Assembly (NCBI RefSeq): GCF_003033925.1
Contig: NZ_CP028365.1
Span: 1,054,001-1,118,000 of the forward strand
DNA: 64,000 bases
Direction: 5' to 3'
Origin: Tannerella serpentiformis
Lineage (GTDB): Bacteria; Bacteroidota; Bacteroidia; Bacteroidales; Tannerellaceae
Positions within the stretch are counted from its first letter, which is position 1; each line of letters begins with the position of its first letter. The notes beneath the pieces are model-generated. The model did no database searches. It worked only from the letters and a program-made list of their open reading frames with translations, and was not told the DNA's origin. The position numbers were made by a program, and so were the translations under genes. This document shows positions 16,732 to 26,396 of this stretch, piece by piece.

Positions 16732-16977
16732 TTAGGGGCGAGGCAGCGCCACTTTAGCTACCAACCGACGTCCTTCGAACGTCTGGTCATTGAGCTCGGC
16801 AATTGCCCGGTTCGCCTCTTCGTCGTTCGGCATTTCAGCGAAGGCATAGCCGCGTGAACGGCCCGTTTCCCGATCCTTAATGACCCGGACAGAATCCACT
16901 GCCCCGTACTCTTCCAATCGTTTCTGCAAATCTTCTTCCTGAACGCGATAATTCAGGTTACCCAAGTAAATATTCAT
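16732..16977 (-). CDS. Small RNA-binding protein with one RRM domain
   Basis: The 81-residue protein is essentially a single RNA recognition motif. RNP2 reads IYLGNL (residues 3-8) and RNP1 reads RGYAFAEM (about 43-50), with the typical VDSVRVIKDRETGRSRG loop between them. Its length and lack of a C-terminal Gly-rich tail make it a short version of the Bacteroidota RbpA/RbpB-like proteins, which bind single-stranded RNA and affect gene expression. The ATG at 16977 is chosen because the 24 upstream in-frame codons encode a non-conserved leader. It is monocistronic with its own terminator. Confidence 0.9.
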   Translation of the reverse strand: MNIYLGNLNYRVQEEDLQKRLEEYGAVDSVRVIKDRETGRSRGYAFAEMPNDEEANRAIAELNDQTFEGRRLVAKVALPRP

Positions 16978-17381
16978 AAGTTGTAAATTAAAAAGAATGT
17001 TGTAACCAGTGAAAGGCAAGAATTTCGCGAGTTCATAACAATACTCCAATCATCGGCTAATTGACAGCTGCAGAATAGGTTGTTAAGTACATTCGATATA
17101 TACTTTCTTTCATGGCCGCAAAGAAAGGGATAAAAGATTGATATATGCAAGACTTTTTTACCGTGATTTTAGTCCAACAAAAGAGCGTCTCCGTCCTCCA
17201 CTCGATGCGTTTTCGGAACGAATTTCAGGGAGAGACTCCCACCGTAAGAGACCCTATTATATAGGTACAGCAGAGGGGTATCTGAGCGCCCTAAGAATAG
17301 AGGGAAAATTGAGCGGTAAAAAACGCCCAAAACTGGCTTCAGCAGCTGTTTTAAGCACCTTTTTATGGCCCTCCGCACTCA
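16978..17381. other. Intergenic region between the divergent RRM and tig genes
   Basis: About 400 bases without a convincing gene. Short frames on either strand (up to 89 codons) lack recognisable features. The region must contain the RRM promoter, but no clear TAnnTTTG match was found on the minus strand. Confidence 0.5.
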
Positions 17382-17412
17382 TTTGTTGGATTGAAATTAT
17401 AGTCTAATTTTG
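17382..17412 (+). promoter_or_regulatory. Consensus promoter of tig
   Basis: TTTG (17382-17385), 19 bases, TAATTTTG (17405-17412) is an exact match to the Bacteroidota -33/-7 consensus and spacing. It lies about 55 bases before the tig start and probably drives tig-clpP-clpX. Confidence 0.85.
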
Positions 17413-17467
17413 CACCCTGCAAAATAAAAGGGCAGACCTAATAGATTAATTATTAAGATAGAACAGT

Positions 17468-18865
17468 ATGAATATTTCGTTGACGAGCGATGACTCCATC
17501 CGCGGTATCATCACAGTGGCAATAGAAAAAAAGGACTACGAGAAGGACGTGGATAAGAACCTGCGTCTGTACCGCCGGAAGATGACATTGCCCGGCTTTC
17601 GAAAGGGCACGGCCCCCATGGGTATGATCCGTAAAGTGTACGGCAAGCGCGTGTTGGCCGATGAAATCAATCGGCTCACGTCGGAGCACCTCTTTAAGTA
17701 TATTCGTGACAACCGACTCGGTATAATGGGCGAACCGCTCCCCAAGGCGGACCAAGAACCGATCAATTTCGACACGCAGGAAGAGTTTAAGATCCAATTC
17801 GACGTGGCTCTGGCTCCGAAGATGACGGATGTCAAGCTGACCAAAGAGGATCACCTGAAATGGTACGACATCCGTGTGGACGACGCGCTGTTGGATAAGC
17901 AAATCGATGCCTATCGCCAGGATCAAGGGACGACAGAAACACCGGAGACGGTGGAGCGTGAGGATTGGCTGAGAGGCAAACTCGTGGAAATGGAAAATGG
18001 CGAGCAGAAACCTGGCGGTGTCTGGGTGGAAAACTCCGTGCTCTTTCCGAATATCATTAAGGACGAAGCGCTGTTGGCTAAATTCATCGGCGCCAAGGTG
18101 GGCGACCAGATCGTTTTTAACCCCAAAAACGCCTATGGCAATACGCCACGTGCTGTCGCCTCACTGCTCAACATGGATCAAGCAACAGCAGAACAATTCA
18201 CGAACGATTGTCGCTATGAAATCACCCACATCTCACGCCTCAAACCGGCCGAGATGAATCAGCAGCTGTTTGATCGGGTGCTGGGCCCCAACAAGGTGAA
18301 AGACGAAGCGGAATTCCGTGACGAAATAAGAAAGCTGATGAAAGCTCCGCTCAACCAACGGAGTGAAGTGGGCTTCGAGCGTGATCTGCGCGCCTTGTTG
18401 ATTCGCAAAGTGGGAGACGTGCCGCTGGCTGACGACATCTTGAAGCGCTGGCTTTTGCTGACCAGCGACAAGGTAAATCCCGAAGATCTGGATCGAGACT
18501 ACCCCATCCTCGTGGAGGATATGAAGTATCACGTAGCCAGAGAGTACTTCATGGCTGAAAATGGATTAAAGGCAGAAGACTCTGACATCGAGGAGGTAGC
18601 CAAACTATTGGCGCGCTCGCATTTCATGCAGTATGGTATACTCTCTGCATCGGATGATCTGGTGGGCCCATTTGTCAGAGACCTCCTCAAAGATGAAGCG
18701 GCCCGACGCAACTTGATCAACCGTGCCGCAGATCGGAAATTCGCTGAGTGGGCCAAGGGACAGATCACGGTCGAAACCGTTGAGGTATCGCCCGAAGAAT
18801 ATGAGAAGGCTTTAGCCAGCGAGACTGCTAATAACAACGATGCCGTAAAAGAAGAAGGAAAGTAA
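17468..18865 (+). CDS. tig: Trigger factor, ribosome-associated chaperone
   Basis: Trigger factor binds nascent chains at the ribosome exit tunnel. The 465-residue protein opens with the N-terminal ribosome-binding domain, including the signature LPGFRKGTAP (residues 41-50) that docks on ribosomal protein L23, and EEFKIQFDVALAP at its end. A divergent FKBP-like middle region follows (about residues 155-235) and then a long helical C-terminal domain ending in an acidic tail. The PPIase region is weakly conserved, as is usual in Bacteroidota. It is followed after 6 bases by clpP and then clpX, a widely conserved protein-quality operon, and has a consensus promoter upstream. Confidence 0.95.
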   Translation: MNISLTSDDSIRGIITVAIEKKDYEKDVDKNLRLYRRKMTLPGFRKGTAPMGMIRKVYGKRVLADEINRLTSEHLFKYIRDNRLGIMGEPLPKADQEPINFDTQEEFKIQFDVALAPKMTDVKLTKEDHLKWYDIRVDDALLDKQIDAYRQDQGTTETPETVEREDWLRGKLVEMENGEQKPGGVWVENSVLFPNIIKDEALLAKFIGAKVGDQIVFNPKNAYGNTPRAVASLLNMDQATAEQFTNDCRYEITHISRLKPAEMNQQLFDRVLGPNKVKDEAEFRDEIRKLMKAPLNQRSEVGFERDLRALLIRKVGDVPLADDILKRWLLLTSDKVNPEDLDRDYPILVEDMKYHVAREYFMAENGLKAEDSDIEEVAKLLARSHFMQYGILSASDDLVGPFVRDLLKDEAARRNLINRAADRKFAEWAKGQITVETVEVSPEEYEKALASETANNNDAVKEEGK

Positions 18866-18871
18866 TCGCAG

Positions 18872-19537
18872 ATGGAAAACGAATTCAAGAAATACGCTAC
18901 CAAGCATTTGGGCATGAGCTCTACAGCGCTGGAGAGCTATATGAACATCACCAGCAGCTACATCTCTCCGACGATCATTGAAGAGCGCCAATTAAATGTC
19001 GCCCAAATGGACGTCTTCTCGCGGTTGATGATGGATCGCATCATCTTCCTCGGCACACAGATAGACGACTATACCGCCAATGTTATTCAGGCGCAGCTCC
19101 TCTACTTGGATTCGAGCGATCCGGGTAAGGATATCTCCATCTATATCAACTCACCTGGAGGATCCGTCTATGCTGGGCTGGGGATTTACGACACGATGCA
19201 GTTCATCGGCAGTAAGGTGGCCACGATCTGTACCGGCATTGCGGCCTCTATGGCATCGGTGCTGCTGGTGGCTGGAGAGAAAGGCAAACGTTGCTGCCTG
19301 ACCCACTCGCGCGTGTTGATCCATCAGCCGATGAGCGGTGTGCAAGGGCAGGCTTCAGACATGGAAATTGCTGTACGCGAGGTATTGAAGGTGAAGGATG
19401 AACTCTACCGCATCATCTCCGAACATTCAGGCAAGCCTTACGAGGTAATTGCCCGCGACAGCGACCGCGACTATTGGATGAACGCCCAGGAAGCGCTGGA
19501 ATACGGCATGGTTGACGAAATCATGAAACGTAAGTAA
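18872..19537 (+). CDS. clpP: ATP-dependent Clp protease proteolytic subunit
   Basis: ClpP forms the tetradecameric serine protease chamber fed by ClpX. The 221-residue protein shows the catalytic triad in standard contexts: Ser126 in TGIAASMASVLL, His151 in SRVLIHQPMSG and Asp200 in DSDRDYWMNAQEALEYGMVD. YINSPGGSVYAGLGIYDTMQ forms the family's first signature. The N-terminus carries about 30 extra residues compared with the Escherichia coli mature protein, as often seen in Bacteroidota. It begins 6 bases after tig and ends 6 bases before clpX, so the three are one operon. Confidence 0.97.
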   Translation: MENEFKKYATKHLGMSSTALESYMNITSSYISPTIIEERQLNVAQMDVFSRLMMDRIIFLGTQIDDYTANVIQAQLLYLDSSDPGKDISIYINSPGGSVYAGLGIYDTMQFIGSKVATICTGIAASMASVLLVAGEKGKRCCLTHSRVLIHQPMSGVQGQASDMEIAVREVLKVKDELYRIISEHSGKPYEVIARDSDRDYWMNAQEALEYGMVDEIMKRK

Positions 19538-19543
19538 GAGACG

Positions 19544-20773
19544 ATGTCAAAAGGGGTAGAGAATACTTGTGCCTTTTGCGGCAAGAGTGGCAAAGACGTA
19601 GGCATGCTGATCACGGGGCTTTCCGCTGCGATCTGTGACGAATGTGCGACACAAGCGTATCACATCGTGCAACAGGGGCGTGCAGTGGGAAGCAGCTTCC
19701 TGCCTAAAGGCGAGGAAGTGCCTAAACCCAAAGAGCTGAAGGAGTTTTTGGATCAGTATGTCATCGGACAGGAAACAGCCAAGCGCTACCTGTCCGTGGC
19801 TGTCTACAACCACTATAAACGATTAATGCAGAAAACGACTGCTGATGACGTGGAGATTGAGAAATCCAACATCATCATGGTCGGTGCCACGGGCACGGGC
19901 AAGACCTTGCTGGCGCGTACCGTGGCACGCAAGCTGCACGTGCCCTTCTGCATAGTCGACGCCACCGTACTGACCGAAGCGGGCTATGTGGGAGAAGACA
20001 TTGAAAGCATCCTGACACGCCTGCTGCAAGCGGCCGATTATAACGTTGAGGCCGCTCAGCGAGGCATTGTTTTCATCGATGAGATCGATAAGATCGCCCG
20101 TAAGAGCGACAACCCTTCCATCACGCGTGACGTGAGTGGCGAGGGTGTGCAGCAAGGACTTCTGAAATTGCTCGAAGGATCGATCGTGAACGTCCCGCCC
20201 CAAGGTGGACGCAAGCATCCTGAGCAACGCATGATCCCCGTGGACACACGCAACATCCTTTTCATCTGCGGTGGTGCTTTCGACGGCATCGAAAAGAAAA
20301 TAGCCCAGCGACTCAACACACGCGTCGTGGGTTACGCTGCCAGTCGAGATACATCCGTCGTAGATCGGGAAAACCTCATGCAATACATCACGCCGACTGA
20401 CCTCAAGGCCTTCGGTATGATTCCTGAGATCATCGGTCGATTACCCATCTTGACCTACCTTGATCCGCTGGACAGAAAGGCGCTGCGGCAGATCCTGACC
20501 GAACCCAAAAACTCCATCATCAAGCAATACATCAAGCTGTTCGACATGGACGGCATCAAACTCACCTTCAGCGAAGAGGTTTATGAATACGTCGTCGACA
20601 AGGCGATCGAGTTCAAGCTCGGAGCACGAGGATTGAGGTCGATTGTGGAAGCTATTATGATGGACGCCATGTACAGGCTGCCTTCTGAGAACAGGAAGAA
20701 GATGGCCGTCGGGCTGAGCTACGCCAAAGAGCAGTTCGAAAAGATGGATCTCAGCCGTTTGCAACGAGCATGA
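19544..20773 (+). CDS. clpX: ATP-dependent Clp protease ATP-binding subunit ClpX
   Basis: ClpX is the AAA+ unfoldase partner of ClpP. The 409-residue protein starts with the zinc-binding domain (Cys9, Cys12, Cys31, Cys34 in CAFCGKSG and CDECA). Walker A GATGTGKT is at 114-121, followed by [17 protein letters not shown], Walker [12 protein letters not shown], the RGGxxP-like pore region [15 protein letters not shown], and the C-terminal [12 protein letters not shown] sensor 2. All expected motifs are intact. It follows clpP by 6 bases, and a 57-base gap then leads to recQ on the same strand. Confidence 0.97.
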   Translation: MSKGVENTCAFCGKSGKDVGMLITGLSAAICDECATQAYHIVQQGRAVGSSFLPKGEEVPKPKELKEFLDQYVIGQETAKRYLSVAVYNHYKRLMQKTTADDVEIEKSNIIMVGATGTGKTLLARTVARKLHVPFCIVDATVLTEAGYVGEDIESILTRLLQAADYNVEAAQRGIVFIDEIDKIARKSDNPSITRDVSGEGVQQGLLKLLEGSIVNVPPQGGRKHPEQRMIPVDTRNILFICGGAFDGIEKKIAQRLNTRVVGYAASRDTSVVDRENLMQYITPTDLKAFGMIPEIIGRLPILTYLDPLDRKALRQILTEPKNSIIKQYIKLFDMDGIKLTFSEEVYEYVVDKAIEFKLGARGLRSIVEAIMMDAMYRLPSENRKKMAVGLSYAKEQFEKMDLSRLQRA

Positions 20774-20830
20774 GGGCGTCACACGAGAGTGAAGAGAGTA
20801 TGGCAATAGATATGTCTAAAAGGAAGAAGC

Positions 20831-23140
20831 ATGGCCGAAGAATTACCGAAAGCTGAAAGCAGCAAAAAGCCGTCAGAAGAGAGAAAGCCGGGAGTGGCGC
20901 CGAGAAAAACTGCCACAGCTACACCACGCACCAAGTCGCCTGCCAAAGGCGCCACGTCCAAAGGGGACATGAACGTCACCGAGGCCCTAAAAAAACATTT
21001 CGGATTTGATTCCTTTAAGGGAGACCAGAAAGCCATCATTGAGACGCTGCTTTCCGGTAAAGATGTGTTTGTGCTTATGCCTACGGGCGGCGGCAAATCG
21101 CTCTGTTACCAGTTGCCCTCGCTGATGATGGAAGGTACGGCGATCGTCATCTCCCCCCTCATCGCACTGATGAAGAATCAGGTGGATGCTATGCGCAACT
21201 TCAGCGAGGCGGACGGCGTGGCACACTTCATTAACTCGTCACTCAACCGTACCGCCATCGAGCAGGTGAAGCAGGACATCCTATCCGGTCTTACCAAACT
21301 GCTTTACGTGGCACCCGAATCATTGACGAAAGAGGAGAACGTCGAGTTTCTGCGTCAGGTGAAGATCTCGTTTTACGCCGTCGACGAGGCGCACTGTATC
21401 TCGGAGTGGGGGCACGACTTCCGACCCGAATACCGTCGCATACGACCCATCATCAACGAGATCGGCAAGCATCCCCTCATCGCCTTGACGGCTACGGCCA
21501 CACCGAAGGTGCAGCACGACATTCAGAAGAACCTCGGCATGCTGGATGCCACGGTCTTCAAGTCCTCCTTCAACCGCTCCAACCTCTACTACGAGGTGCG
21601 GCCGAAGGGTAAGGATGTAGATCGCGAGATCATCAAATACATCAAAGCCAACGAGGGCAAGTCGGGCATCGTCTATTGCCTCAGCCGAAAACGGGTGGAG
21701 GAGTTCACCGACATTCTCTGCGCCAACGGTATCAAGGCTCTGCCCTACCATGCAGGTATGGACTCGCAAGCGCGATCGAGGAATCAGGACGCCTTCCTGA
21801 TGGAAGAGGCTGACGTCATTGTGGCCACTATCGCCTTCGGTATGGGTATCGACAAGCCCGACGTACGCTATGTGATCCATTACGATATTCCCAAAAGTCT
21901 CGAGGGGTATTACCAAGAGACGGGGCGTGCCGGACGTGACGGTGGCGAGGGCCGATGCCTGGCTTTCTACGCCTACAAAGACCTTCAGAAGCTGGAGAAG
22001 TTCCTGCAAGGCAAGCCCATCATCGAACAGGAGATCGGTAAACAATTGCTGCTGGAGACGGCTGCCTATGCCGAGTCCGCAGTCTGCCGACGTAAAGTGC
22101 TGCTGCACTACTTCGGCGAAGAGTTTACGGAGGAGAACTGCGGCAGCTGCGACAATTGCCTCACGCCGCGCACTACGGTCGAGGGCAAAGAGTTGCTCGT
22201 AACGGCGCTGGAAGCCATCGACCTCCTGCGTGAACGTTACAAGGCAGAACACATCGTCGACTTCCTGATGGGTAAAGAGACGGCCGACATCGTCTCCTAT
22301 CAGCAAAACGAAATGGAGCAATTCGGTAACGGACAAGAGGAGGACGACAAGACTTGGAACGCAGTGCTTCGTCAGGCCCTCATCGCAGGCTATCTAACGA
22401 AAGAGATCGAGAACTACGGCACCCTCCGAATCACCCCTCAAGGACGGGAGTTCATGGAGCACCCCACCTCATTCCGCGTCGTGAAAGACAAGGAATTCGA
22501 GGAGGACGAAGGCGCAGACATGCCGATGCGTGGCAGCGGTGCGAGCGCCGTCGATCCAGCCCTTTTCTCGATCATGAAAGACCTCCGGAAGAAGCTCTCT
22601 AAACAGCTCGATGTGCCTCCCTTCGTCATCTTCCAAGATCCCTCGCTCGAGGCGATGGCCACCACCTATCCCGTCACACTGGAGGAGCTACAGAACATCC
22701 CTGGCGTAGGATCCGGCAAGGCCAAACGCTACGGTACGGAGTTCGTGGCCCTGATCAAGAAATACGTCGAGGAAAACGAGATCGAACGCCCCGAAGACAT
22801 GCGTGTGCGCACCGTGGCCAACAAATCGAAGCTGAAGGTCTACATCGTGCAGAGCATCGACCGCAAGGTGGCCCTCGACGACATCGCCTCGTCTAAAGGA
22901 CTGGAATTTTCCGAGCTGCTGGACGAGATCGAATCCATCGTCTACTCCGGCACCCGGATCAACATCGACTACTTCATCTTCGACGCCATCGACGAGGATC
23001 GCGTGGACGACATCTATCAATACTTCAAGGAGTCAACCACGGACAGCCTCCAGGAGGCCATCGAAGAGCTCGGTAGCGACTATACCGAGGACGAGATCCG
23101 GCTTGTCCGCATCAAGTTCCTCTCCGAAATGGCCAACTAA
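20831..23140 (+). CDS. recQ: ATP-dependent DNA helicase RecQ
   Basis: RecQ unwinds DNA in a 3'-5' direction during recombination and fork repair. The 769-residue protein has a basic Lys/Pro-rich tail (residues 1-45), Walker A MPTGGGKS (83-90), the aromatic loop following DEAHCISEWGHDFRPEYRRI, motif VI YYQETGRAGRDGG, the RecQ zinc ligands (CRRK, then NCGSCDNC), and an HRDC domain (ALFSIMKDLRKKLSKQ to KAKRYGTEFVALIKKY). Beyond HRDC there is a further approximately 110-residue C-terminal region (DKRKVALDDIAS-like winged helix), as in longer Bacteroidota RecQ proteins. The neighbouring order clpX, recQ, PPIases resembles that in Porphyromonas. Confidence 0.95.
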   Translation: MAEELPKAESSKKPSEERKPGVAPRKTATATPRTKSPAKGATSKGDMNVTEALKKHFGFDSFKGDQKAIIETLLSGKDVFVLMPTGGGKSLCYQLPSLMMEGTAIVISPLIALMKNQVDAMRNFSEADGVAHFINSSLNRTAIEQVKQDILSGLTKLLYVAPESLTKEENVEFLRQVKISFYAVDEAHCISEWGHDFRPEYRRIRPIINEIGKHPLIALTATATPKVQHDIQKNLGMLDATVFKSSFNRSNLYYEVRPKGKDVDREIIKYIKANEGKSGIVYCLSRKRVEEFTDILCANGIKALPYHAGMDSQARSRNQDAFLMEEADVIVATIAFGMGIDKPDVRYVIHYDIPKSLEGYYQETGRAGRDGGEGRCLAFYAYKDLQKLEKFLQGKPIIEQEIGKQLLLETAAYAESAVCRRKVLLHYFGEEFTEENCGSCDNCLTPRTTVEGKELLVTALEAIDLLRERYKAEHIVDFLMGKETADIVSYQQNEMEQFGNGQEEDDKTWNAVLRQALIAGYLTKEIENYGTLRITPQGREFMEHPTSFRVVKDKEFEEDEGADMPMRGSGASAVDPALFSIMKDLRKKLSKQLDVPPFVIFQDPSLEAMATTYPVTLEELQNIPGVGSGKAKRYGTEFVALIKKYVEENEIERPEDMRVRTVANKSKLKVYIVQSIDRKVALDDIASSKGLEFSELLDEIESIVYSGTRINIDYFIFDAIDEDRVDDIYQYFKESTTDSLQEAIEELGSDYTEDEIRLVRIKFLSEMAN

Positions 23141-23178
23141 CGGCCTCACAGATCAATCATCAACCAATCAACGATAGA

Positions 23179-24783
23179 ATGAAAAGAAGGCTTTTATGGG
23201 TCGCCCTGTGTTGCGCCATGCCCCTCAGCGGAGCGTTCGCACAGAAAAAGGCAGCTGACGACCCGACGATCATGACCGTGGCAGGGAAAGACATCCCCGT
23301 CTCGGAGTTCCTCTTCATCGCCCAAAAAGACAGCGGCGTGGACCTGAACAACAAGAAGTCGCTCGACGACTTTGTGACGCTTTTCAAGCACTTCAAGCAA
23401 AAGGTGGCCGACGCTGAAGCCGCCCAGTACGACCAAACGGAAAACTTCCGCAACGAACTGCGCGACTATGAGTTGCAGCTGCGTGCCGGCTTCCTCTCCG
23501 ACAAGCGGGGCGAGGCCGAAGCCATCCGCACCGTCTATAACCGGGGCAAGATGCTCCCCTCGTTCAGCGACATCGTCTTCCCCCTGCCTGAGAAAACGGT
23601 ATCGAAAGACACCGTAGCCGTCTATCGCCGCGCCAAAGCCGCCTACGACCGCATCAGCCGAGGCGAGAACTACGATAAAGTAGCCCGTGAGCTGGCCCCC
23701 GGACGAGACGACGACTCCGTCTTCTTCGACCACGTGGAGTACATCTACCCCTTGCAGCTCATGAAGTCACTCGAGAATACCGTCTTCAATATGAAGGTCG
23801 GACAGATCGTGGGCCCCGTGCGTTCCCCGGCCGGATACCACATCCTGCGCCTGGATCAACTCACGCCCAATCCCGGACGCCGCCGCGTGGCCCATATCCT
23901 GATCGGATCTGACGAAGATCATCAGGACACCGTAGCCCTGCTCCGACGCGCCAATGAGGTCTATGACTTGCTGAAAAAGGGCGAGAGCTTCAGCTCACTC
24001 GTCAACACCTACTCCACCGACGGACGCACCCGCAACAGCGGTGGCATTCTGCCCTATTTCTCCCTCGGTGAGATGGTGCGCCCCTTCGAGGAGGCCGCCT
24101 TTGCCCTCAAAGACACGGGCGATTTCACCCGCCCCGTCCGCACCCGCTTCGGATACCACATCATCAAGCTGCTGGATAAGCGCCCCATGCCCCCTTACGA
24201 GGAGATGGAAAAGAGCTACTACACGACCATGCGTCAGGGCGACCGCAACTTCGAACTCTTCAAGACGTATGACGACATGATGAAGCAGAAGTACGGCTAC
24301 GTCTTCTATCCCGAGGCCTACGAAGAGCTCCAGCGCCTTTGCGACAACTATTTCCCCACCGATTCGGACTTCCATAAGCAAGCCCGACAGATGCACAAGA
24401 CGCTGCTCCGCATCCACGACACGGACATCCCCCAGAGCGAGTTCGCCGAATACCTCCGCCTCTATCCCTTCTCCACCAAAACCTATTCGGGCGACTTCAT
24501 GAGCGAAGTCTATCAGCTTTTCGTCCGCGACATCACGAACAACCTCGAACGCCGCGAGCTGGACGCCAACCACCCCGAGTTGGAAAAACTGATGAAGGAA
24601 TATCGTGACGGCATCCTGCTCTTCAACATCAGCAACGAGCGCGTCTGGAGCCATCCCGTCGAGGAGCAGGCTAAACTGGAGGCCGACTGGCTGAAGGAGC
24701 TCGACCGGAAGTATGCGGTCAAGATCAATCGCAAGGTGCTCAGCAACCTCAAGCAATACATCGCGCCAACGTCCAAGAAATGA
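23179..24783 (+). CDS. Periplasmic PpiC-type peptidylprolyl isomerase with two parvulin domains
   Basis: The 534-residue protein has a signal peptide (MKRRLLWVALCCAMPLSGAFA) and two parvulin-like domains. The first lies around residues 120-230 (ending VGPVRSPAGYHILRL), the second around 235-335 (RRVAHILIG, LVNTYSTDGRTRNSGGILPYFSLGEMVRPFEEAAF, TRFGYHIIKLLDKR). A helical C-terminal region follows, probably for client binding. This is the SurA/PpiD style of outer-membrane-protein chaperone. It is the first of three related genes in a row; a 41-bp repeat array separates it from the next. A weak hairpin (GGACAGG/CCTGTCC, 24837-24859) follows the stop. Confidence 0.9.
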   Translation: MKRRLLWVALCCAMPLSGAFAQKKAADDPTIMTVAGKDIPVSEFLFIAQKDSGVDLNNKKSLDDFVTLFKHFKQKVADAEAAQYDQTENFRNELRDYELQLRAGFLSDKRGEAEAIRTVYNRGKMLPSFSDIVFPLPEKTVSKDTVAVYRRAKAAYDRISRGENYDKVARELAPGRDDDSVFFDHVEYIYPLQLMKSLENTVFNMKVGQIVGPVRSPAGYHILRLDQLTPNPGRRRVAHILIGSDEDHQDTVALLRRANEVYDLLKKGESFSSLVNTYSTDGRTRNSGGILPYFSLGEMVRPFEEAAFALKDTGDFTRPVRTRFGYHIIKLLDKRPMPPYEEMEKSYYTTMRQGDRNFELFKTYDDMMKQKYGYVFYPEAYEELQRLCDNYFPTDSDFHKQARQMHKTLLRIHDTDIPQSEFAEYLRLYPFSTKTYSGDFMSEVYQLFVRDITNNLERRELDANHPELEKLMKEYRDGILLFNISNERVWSHPVEEQAKLEADWLKELDRKYAVKINRKVLSNLKQYIAPTSKK

Positions 24784-24939
24784 AGCGTTGACGCCACTCA
24801 TGTCTTTTGTCACAACCGCCTTTAAGGACAGGACCCCCGCAGCGTCGGGAGCCCTGTCCCGTTGTATTTGACGAGCGCCTCAAAAGGTGGGCACACTCCG
24901 CGAGGCGAAAGGCTGGTCTTGCTTTTCGAAAAGGAGCGC

Positions 24940-25425
24940 CGACACTTCAGAGTTCAGGGCTGCTTGAAAAAAAGAAGGGCTAAACCCTCAGGGTTCAGCG
25001 TCACTTGAAAAAAAGAAGCCTCAAACCCTCAGGGTTCAGGGCTGCTTGAAAAAAAGTAGGGCTAAACCCTCAGGGTTCAGCCTTACTAGAAAAAAAGTAG
25101 TCCCAAACCCTCAGGGGTCAGCGTCACTTGAAAAAAAGTAGGGCTAAACCCTCAGGGTTCAGTGCTACTTGAAAAAAAGAAGCCCTAAACCCTCAGGGGT
25201 CAGTGCTACTTGAAAAAAAGAAGGGCTAAACCCTCAGGGGTCAGCGTCACCCAGAAAAAAAGTAGTCCCAAACCCTCAGGGGTCAGCGTCACTTGAAAAA
25301 AAGTAGGACCAAACCCTCAGGGGTCAGTGCTCCTTGAAAAAAAGTAGAGCTAAACCCTCAGGGGTCAGCCTCACTTAGAAAAAAGTAGGGCTGGAACGCT
25401 CAGGGGTTAGCGCCGCTCAGAAAAA
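24940..25425. repeat. Array C: about twelve 41-bp tandem repeats with CCCTCAGGG core
   Basis: About twelve units (ten well conserved) with a 40-42 bp period. Each has the dyad AACCCTCAGGGKT and a spacer reading CAGCGTCACTTGAAAAAAAGTAGGGCTA. An invariant A-run precedes each GTAG/GAAG. The core is close to that of array A but the spacers are unrelated. The array fills most of the gap between two PPIase-family genes; no gene is seen in 24784-25496. Confidence 0.95.
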
Positions 25426-25496
25426 ATTTGAACCCCAGCGCCTCTGTATATGTTTCAAGGTCATCGATTCGTTTCATTCATCAAACAAGATCCTCC

Positions 25497-26396
25497 ATGC
25501 TTATGACAAAGAAGAACCTGCCCCGACTGTTGCTGGGCCTCGCACTCTGCTGCGCGCTCACGGCCTGCAAAGGATCCGCCGTCAAAGAAGAAGCCGACAC
25601 GCTGGTGCAGATCGACAAATACACCCTGACCCGCAGCGAGGTGACGAAGCTCATCCCTGAGGGTAGCTCGCCTGCTGACAGCCTGCTCATCGCCGAGAAT
25701 TACATCAAGAAGTGGATCACGGACGTGCTGATCTACAAGGTGGCCGAGCGCAACATGGGCAACGGGGGCGAGGAGATCGAGCGCCTTGTGGAGGAGTATC
25801 GCCAAGCCCTACTGCGGCAACGTTACCTCGACATCATGGTGCACGACAAGCTCTCGGCCCAGATCAGCGAGAAGGACAAACAGGCCTATTACCGCGAGGA
25901 CAGTCAGCGCTTTGTGCTCAAGACGAACCTTATCCGCGGACTCTTCGTCAAGGTGCCCGCCGATGCTCCGGGGCTCGACAACGTGCGCAAATGGTACCGC
26001 TCAGAAAAGACCGACGCCGTCGAAAACATTGAGAAGTACAGCCTCAGTAACGCCGCCGTCTATGAGTATTTCTACGACCGCTGGATGGATCTGGACGAGG
26101 TGCTCCAAAAGATGCCCATTCAAGTCACGGACAAAGCCCAATTCCTCCGCACCAACCGCGCCATCGAAACCACCGACAGCACCTATTGCTACTTCCTCAA
26201 CATCTCGCGCTATGTAACCGCTGGCAGCATCGCCCCCTACGACTATGCCCGGCCCGAGATCGAGGAGACGATGATCAACCAGCGCAAGGTGGACTTCCTG
26301 CGCAACTTCGAGGAGGAACTCTATCGCGACGCCGTCCGTAAGGGCGACGTGACGTTTTTTTACGACACCAAACAGGATAACAATAAGAAGAAATGA
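25497..26396 (+). CDS. Lipoprotein with SurA/PpiD-like N-terminal domain, no PPIase domain seen
   Basis: This protein of about 300 residues has a lipoprotein signal ending in LCCALTAC with an invariant Cys, so it is probably attached to a membrane in the periplasm. The segment VQIDKYTLTRSEVTKLIP followed by ADSLLIAENYIKKWITDVLIYKVAERN resembles the SurA_N chaperone region of the PpiC proteins on either side, but I see no parvulin motif (no GYHI or GG..G pattern). The ATG at 25497 or 25503 is preferred over 25428, which lies in repeat DNA. It overlaps the following SurA-like gene by four bases. A client-binding chaperone without isomerase activity is the best guess. Confidence 0.7.
   Translation: MLMTKKNLPRLLLGLALCCALTACKGSAVKEEADTLVQIDKYTLTRSEVTKLIPEGSSPADSLLIAENYIKKWITDVLIYKVAERNMGNGGEEIERLVEEYRQALLRQRYLDIMVHDKLSAQISEKDKQAYYREDSQRFVLKTNLIRGLFVKVPADAPGLDNVRKWYRSEKTDAVENIEKYSLSNAAVYEYFYDRWMDLDEVLQKMPIQVTDKAQFLRTNRAIETTDSTYCYFLNISRYVTAGSIAPYDYARPEIEETMINQRKVDFLRNFEEELYRDAVRKGDVTFFYDTKQDNNKKK

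Noticed and set aside
17138-17407. 89-codon plus-strand frame before tig
   Set aside because: It runs through the consensus tig promoter and has no recognisable features.
24940-25425. CRISPR-like array
   Set aside because: Spacers are near-identical between units and no cas genes are present; these are simple tandem repeats.
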